Positions 58,933 through 64,000 of a stretch of DNA of 64,000 bases are shown piece by piece (the first letter of the stretch is position 1; the number at the start of each line of letters is the position of its first letter). A program made the position numbers and the translations under genes. The stretch is from Pantoea sp. CCBC3-3-1 (lineage in GTDB: Bacteria; Pseudomonadota; Gammaproteobacteria; Enterobacterales; Enterobacteriaceae). The stretch lies in the NCBI RefSeq assembly GCF_007981265.1, contig NZ_CP034363.1, positions 2,542,001 through 2,606,000 of the forward strand, written 5' to 3'. The notes under the pieces are model-generated. The model saw only the letters and a program-made list of their open reading frames with translations. It was not told where the DNA came from and did not search any database.

Positions 58933-59841
58933 TTACTTATCGTTGCCAACAGTGCTTTCGAGCCACTCTTTGAAATCAGCGCCGAGCGTGCTGTGACGTA
59001 CGCCGTATTCGACGAAAGCCTGCATATAGCCCAGTTTGTTACCACAGTCATGGCTGATGCCTTTCAGGTGGTACGCTTCAACGGTTTCTTTGTCCATCAG
59101 CATTGCGATAGAGTCGGTCAGCTGGATTTCATCGCCCGCGCCTGGAGGCGTTTTCGCCAGCAGAGGCCAGATGTCAGCAGACAGAACGTAACGTCCCACT
59201 ACCGCCAGGTTAGAAGGTGCTTTATCCGCTTTAGGTTTCTCAACAACACCTACCATCGGTGCGCTTTCGCCTTCTTTCAGCTCTGCACCCTGGCAGTCAA
59301 CCACGCCGTAAGCAGTAACATCAGCAACAGGCTCAACCATGATCTGGCTGTGACCGGTTTCATCGAAGCGACGCATCATATCGGCCAGGTTATCTTTAGC
59401 CAGGTTTGATTCGTACTCATCAATGATGACGTCTGGCAGGATAACGGCTACAGGCTCGTTACCAACAACCGGGTAAGCACACATCACTGCGTGGCCCAGG
59501 CCTTTTGCCAGACCCTGACGCACCTGCATGATAGTCACATGCGGTGGACAGATAGACTGAATCTCTTCCAGCAGCTGGCGCTTAACGCGTTTTTCCAGCA
59601 TCGCTTCCAGTTCAAAACTGGTATCGAAATGGTTTTCAATAGAGTTTTTAGATGAGTGCGTTACCAGCACAATCTCAGTGATACCCGCAGCGATACATTC
59701 GTTAACGACATACTGAATTAACGGCTTATCAACCAGTGGCAGCATCTCTTTAGGAATGGCTTTGGTAGCCGGCAACATACGCGTTCCCAGACCAGCAACA
59801 GGGATAACCGCTTTTTTTACTTTGGACTTATAGGCAGACAT
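58933..59841 (-). CDS. galU: UTP-glucose-1-phosphate uridylyltransferase
   Basis: GalU makes UDP-glucose from glucose-1-phosphate and UTP. The 302-residue protein has the nucleotidyltransferase motif [53 protein letters not shown] and VEKPKAD. Length and sequence match E. coli GalU. It heads the galU-ugd-epimerase unit. ATG 59841 follows AGAGAGGTA. Confidence 0.97.
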   Translation of the reverse strand: MSAYKSKVKKAVIPVAGLGTRMLPATKAIPKEMLPLVDKPLIQYVVNECIAAGITEIVLVTHSSKNSIENHFDTSFELEAMLEKRVKRQLLEEIQSICPPHVTIMQVRQGLAKGLGHAVMCAYPVVGNEPVAVILPDVIIDEYESNLAKDNLADMMRRFDETGHSQIMVEPVADVTAYGVVDCQGAELKEGESAPMVGVVEKPKADKAPSNLAVVGRYVLSADIWPLLAKTPPGAGDEIQLTDSIAMLMDKETVEAYHLKGISHDCGNKLGYMQAFVEYGVRHSTLGADFKEWLESTVGNDK

Positions 59842-60036
59842 CTAAGTACCTCTCTTTAGGCCGTTCAAGTTATTACTTGATATGTCGAGTTAAAAAACGA
59901 AGTGAGTATATCAGTTGAATCGGGATGGAATTATCCTGGTTGAACCAATTCAGCGTAATTTAAGACAATTACCTAAGTGTAAAGCTTAATGCTGGCCCTG
60001 TCGCCGGGGCTCAGCGATTAAAGAGAGGTGAATTGA

Positions 60037-61050
60037 TTACTCAGTAGACAACATCAGACGCAGCCTGCCGCCCGCGCCCCAAACCTGACACTGCCACGCA
60101 TCGCCACGCTGGCTAATTTGATTAAGATGTGTACTCCCTAAAGTACCAAGAGGCACACCATTACTGAGCTGAATTTGGTGAGAATGAATATTTAACGTGG
60201 CGTTTAACCCTGCCGAAACCAGAATCAGGTTTTTTAGCCCCTGGTGATAGTAACCGACCAATAAAGGAAACTGACCTTGCAAATTAGCCTGACGCAACAA
60301 CAGATTGACCTGTTTTAACAGGCCATTTAATTCTGGCAGGCGGTGAGTTTGGCCGGATAATTGATCTTGCAGCAAACCATTAAATAATGCTCTTAACAGC
60401 AGGGCGGCAAGCACGCCGTTATCACCAGCTCTGGTGACATCCAGACAATAAAACGCCAGATCTTTTTCAGATAAGGGTGCAATATCCAGTACCAGACCTG
60501 GCTGCTCTGCCGTCGTCAGCTGGCGATAATTAATACGACAATTGGAAATAACCTGTTGTACCGGCGGCTGCAACTGCTTCAGAAGTTTCGCTGCGGCCTG
60601 CGGATCGCGTACCAGCGCATCCCAGTCCTGAAATAGCTGCTCATCCTCTTCCACCTTTGAGCTGAACATAGAAGGATAGAGACATTCGTACACCGCCTCG
60701 CGCAATCTGTTCAAATCTTTCAGCGGCTTCAACAGTACGTCCTGCACGCCAAACCGCAGTACGTGAGCGATATCGGACATGTTCTCCGTGGCGGAAATAA
60801 CCAGAATAGGAACGGCACAGCCTTTGCTGCGCAGGTGCTCAACCAGCTCAATCCCGTTCATGCGGGGCATATCAAGGTCGCAGATCATCAGCTCAAAGTC
60901 TTGCTGATGCATTTTTTCGAGGGCGTCCACGCCGTCGTCTGCTAATGTCACCGTTGCGCCAAGCGCGCCCAGGAAATTATCCAGCAGAGAGCGGAAAACG
61001 ACTTCGTCTTCAACGATCAGAATCTGTTTTCCACTTAATGGCTTCTCCAT
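60037..61050 (-). CDS. rssB: RssB, adaptor for RpoS proteolysis
   Basis: RssB delivers sigma-S to the ClpXP protease. The 337-residue protein has a receiver domain with the phosphorylation site D58 (MICDLDMPRMNG), acidic residues VEDE, and the conserved Lys in LLKPL, and a C-terminal PP2C-like pseudophosphatase domain (about 150-337) with LVLDIAPLSEKDLAFYCLD. GGGGGG precedes ATG 61050. It is downstream of rssA. Confidence 0.95.
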   Translation of the reverse strand: MEKPLSGKQILIVEDEVVFRSLLDNFLGALGATVTLADDGVDALEKMHQQDFELMICDLDMPRMNGIELVEHLRSKGCAVPILVISATENMSDIAHVLRFGVQDVLLKPLKDLNRLREAVYECLYPSMFSSKVEEDEQLFQDWDALVRDPQAAAKLLKQLQPPVQQVISNCRINYRQLTTAEQPGLVLDIAPLSEKDLAFYCLDVTRAGDNGVLAALLLRALFNGLLQDQLSGQTHRLPELNGLLKQVNLLLRQANLQGQFPLLVGYYHQGLKNLILVSAGLNATLNIHSHQIQLSNGVPLGTLGSTHLNQISQRGDAWQCQVWGAGGRLRLMLSTE

Positions 61051-61133
61051 TATCCCCCCTTGTTCGCCAGATAAGACAATAGTGGCTCAAAATCGACAAT
61101 TACGCATCTCGGATTTGGCTGAAGTGTTGTCAT

Positions 61134-62051
61134 TTATCGCTCCGGCAATGAGTATTGACGAACCAACGGGAGTAATTCGTCCATTTTTTTCTCAACGGCC
61201 AGCTTGCCGGCTGCAATCGCTTCATCCGCACGATGAAAATCCAGCGTCGAGATTTGAGGACAAAGCGGTTGAATCAGCACATCAGGCGGATCGCCAGCCA
61301 TCCGGTTGCGCTTCACCCGGTTTTCCAGCACCTGAATGGAGGTGGTCATAATTTCCATGGCACCGGGCGTTTGGTTCATTTTTCTGTGCGTGGCGCGTCC
61401 CAGCGTCTGCCGCAGCCTGCCTCGCCAGCTGTTATCCACGATGGCCTCATTATCTTCCGACTGTGGCGTGATGGAGAGCAGATTTTGCTGCATAAGATGC
61501 GCATCATGTTGCAGGTCAACGGCAATCACAATATCTGCGCCCAGCGCGCGGGTCAGTGAAATGGGAACAGGGTTAACCACCGCACCGTCTACCAGCCAGT
61601 ACCCATTCCACTCAACGGGTGCCAGTAAACCGGGCATACTGCAGGAGGCACGCACCGCCTGATGTAAATCGCCTTCCGTCAGCCACAGCTCGCGCCCGGT
61701 GCTGAGGTTGGTTGTGACGGCGCCAAACGGTAAATCGCATTGTTCAATGGTTTCGTGATGCATTAAAAGGCGGACATGGCTGAAAACACGCTCGCCGCGC
61801 AATAACCCGCCGCGACGCCAGGAGAAATCCATCAGTCGAATAACATCCCAATAGCTGAAAGCGCGAACCCATGAGGTGAGAACAGGCAGGCGATTACTGG
61901 CATAGGCGGCACCCACCAGTGCACCTACTGAACAACCCGCAACAGCATCAACCTTGATACCGGCTCTTTCCAGCGCGTTAATTACGCCGATGTGAGCCCA
62001 TCCTTTAGCGGCACCCGACCCCAGCGCCAGCCCAATCTTAACCTGTCTCAT
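61134..62051 (-). CDS. rssA: RssA, patatin-like phospholipase family protein
   Basis: The 305-residue protein has the patatin motifs GLALGSGAAKGWAHIG, the nucleophilic serine in AGCSVGALVGA (GxSxG) and the catalytic aspartate in WLVDGAVVNPVP. Length (E. coli 301) and sequence match RssA, which forms an operon with rssB; its substrate is unknown. The C-terminal part has IMTTSIQVLENRVKRNRMAGDPPDVL. It is divergent from ychJ. Confidence 0.94.
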   Translation of the reverse strand: MRQVKIGLALGSGAAKGWAHIGVINALERAGIKVDAVAGCSVGALVGAAYASNRLPVLTSWVRAFSYWDVIRLMDFSWRRGGLLRGERVFSHVRLLMHHETIEQCDLPFGAVTTNLSTGRELWLTEGDLHQAVRASCSMPGLLAPVEWNGYWLVDGAVVNPVPISLTRALGADIVIAVDLQHDAHLMQQNLLSITPQSEDNEAIVDNSWRGRLRQTLGRATHRKMNQTPGAMEIMTTSIQVLENRVKRNRMAGDPPDVLIQPLCPQISTLDFHRADEAIAAGKLAVEKKMDELLPLVRQYSLPER

Positions 62052-62156
62052 TCAACCTCTGGTGTTCGTTTAACTAACCAATGGCGCCATTATCGTCGCT
62101 CAGTTACCATGACGCCTAAACTCACTCAGCCCTTATGTATTATCCATGGAGTCAAC

Positions 62157-62615
62157 GTGTCGGAACATTGCCCGTGCTGTAGCGGATTGGATTATAGCTT
62201 ATGTTGCCAGCCCTATCTAAATGACGCGGCTATACCTGATTCACCACAGGCGCTAATGCGCTCACGCTATACTGCTTACGTTCGCAACAATACAGATTAT
62301 TTAATCGCCACCTGGCATCCTTCCTGCGACCCGGCGCGTTTCCGCGGCAGTCTGGAGCAGAGCTATAAAGGGACAACGTGGTTAAGTTTACATATTATTG
62401 AAGCCGAAACGCCAGCCGATGAGGGCGAAGGGTTTGTGACTTTCTTCGCCCGATTTTCTGAAAATCAGCAGAGAAGCTTTATCCACGAGCGTTCCCGCTT
62501 TCTTCAACTGGCGCAACGCTGGTACTATATTGACGGAACATTCCCTGAGACAGGGCGAAACGATCGGTGCCCTTGTGGCTCCGGAAAAAAATTCAAGAAA
62601 TGCTGTGGCCAGTGA
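62157..62615 (+). CDS. ychJ: YchJ, SEC-C motif protein
   Basis: The 152-residue protein has two zinc-binding SEC-C motifs, one at each end: [13 protein letters not shown] (N-terminal) and [13 protein letters not shown] (C-terminal), with a central NTF2-like domain ([10 protein letters not shown]...[10 protein letters not shown]). GTG 62157 is chosen because GGAG lies five bases upstream and it gives exactly the E. coli start and length (152). An ATG at 62109 would add 16 residues. Function unknown; possibly a metal carrier or adaptor. Confidence 0.9.
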   Translation: MSEHCPCCSGLDYSLCCQPYLNDAAIPDSPQALMRSRYTAYVRNNTDYLIATWHPSCDPARFRGSLEQSYKGTTWLSLHIIEAETPADEGEGFVTFFARFSENQQRSFIHERSRFLQLAQRWYYIDGTFPETGRNDRCPCGSGKKFKKCCGQ

Positions 62616-62663
62616 CGGTCCCTTCATTAATTAATGAATTGCTTCGACAGGATTACCATCGCA

Positions 62664-63512
<849 letters not shown>

Positions 63513-63540
63513 GCCATTTCGACCGCCGTCTGTTGCTGCC

Positions 63541-63571
63541 AACTGTTGTTTTGTCTGACAAAACAGCAGTT
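63541..63571. repeat. Inverted repeat between purU and tRNA-Tyr
   Basis: AACTGTTGTTTTGT pairs with ACAAAACAGCAGTT, 14 bases with one G-U pair, around a three-base loop. There is no T-run on the plus strand, so it may not terminate purU; it lies just upstream of the tRNA promoter. Confidence 0.6.
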
Positions 63572-63615
63572 GGGGCAAAAAAACGGCAAACGGTGTTTTT
63601 TAGTGAGTTTCGGGG

Positions 63616-63650
63616 TTTACAGCGTTCCGACATTTGGTATGATGCGCCCC
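63616..63650 (+). promoter_or_regulatory. Promoter of the tRNA-Tyr genes
   Basis: TTTACA (63616-63621), a 16-base spacer, TATGAT (63638-63643) and the GC-rich discriminator GCGCCCC (63644-63650) closely follow the E. coli tyrT promoter. The discriminator is typical of stringently controlled stable-RNA promoters. Confidence 0.92.
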
Positions 63651-63677
63651 GCTTTAACGAAGAACAGCAAGGCCAGT

Positions 63678-63762
<85 letters not shown>

Positions 63763-63942
63763 TTAACATGATTCACTCTGTTAATAAGAGGCAGAATTTT
63801 TCAGCTTCCCCATGGGGAAGGACGAGAAACTTCGACCTCGAAGGTTTGACCCGAAGGGCACGGAACGCAGTGACGTGAATCCTTCCCTCGCAGTGCTGTT
63901 TACCAGACGCTACGAGTTTTAGTTCAGCATTACGCTTCCCCT
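63763..63942 (+). other. Spacer between tRNA-Tyr genes with a tRNA-like remnant
   Basis: The 180-base spacer holds a 16-base perfect palindrome (CTTCCCCATGGGGAAG, 63805-63820) and pieces similar to the tRNA 3' half: CGAAGGTTTGA (63839-63849) and GAATCCTTCCCT (63877-63888), separated by a 27-base insert. E. coli has similar repeated spacer elements at tyrT. Confidence 0.6.

Positions 63943-64000
<58 letters not shown>

Overview
The window is a gene-dense stretch of an enterobacterial chromosome. The proteins are very close to Escherichia coli orthologues and the order follows the E. coli rnb-cysB-trp-tonB-opp-adhE-hns-purU region. Several traits point to Erwiniaceae (Erwinia or Pantoea) rather than E. 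coli: trpG is separate from trpD, there is an RpfF-type crotonase beside the PAS-GGDEF-EAL gene, ugd and a UDP-glucuronate epimerase sit between galU and hns, and oppA is duplicated. The genus is an inference. No prophage, insertion sequence or CRISPR array was seen, and no gene is visibly broken.

Layout. 1-9 kb: the tail of a molybdopterin oxidoreductase, rnb, a cstA-type transporter with its small YbdD/YjiX partner, the PdeR/RpfR c-di-GMP receptor convergent with rpfF (DSF fatty-acid signal synthase), and a lone araD-type epimerase. 9-13 kb: osmB, then yciH-pyrF and lapA-lapB on the minus strand, and pgpB. 13-22 kb: ribA, acnA with a cluster of small membrane-protein genes (ymiA, a yciX-like gene, ymiC), cysB and topA. 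22-29 kb: yciN, sohB, yciK-btuR, rluB, an AT-rich island of about 1 kb with a lipoprotein trypsin-like peptidase, yciO and rnm. 29-36 kb: the complete trp operon trpL-E-G-D-C(F)-B-A with promoter/operator and attenuator. 36-43 kb: BON lipoprotein, ompW, yciC-yciB-yciA, tonB, yciI, yciY, clsA, yciU. 43-51 kb: oppABCDF plus a second oppA paralogue. 51-64 kb: ychE, adhE, tdk, hns, uge-ugd-galU, rssB-rssA, ychJ, purU and two tandem tRNA-Tyr genes, the second cut by the window end.

How the genes work together. Most are housekeeping: RNA decay, tryptophan and pyrimidine synthesis, lipopolysaccharide control, peptide uptake, iron-siderophore energy coupling and mixed-acid fermentation. The most unusual unit is the convergent rpfR/rpfF pair, whose stop codons overlap. 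From family knowledge it should make and sense a cis-2-unsaturated fatty-acid signal and convert it into a change in cyclic-di-GMP. The galU-ugd-uge cassette supplies UDP-glucose, UDP-glucuronate and UDP-galacturonate for surface polysaccharides. The AT-rich peptidase island, the small-protein cluster before acnA and the tRNA-like remnant between the tRNA-Tyr genes are the other places least explained by standard annotation.
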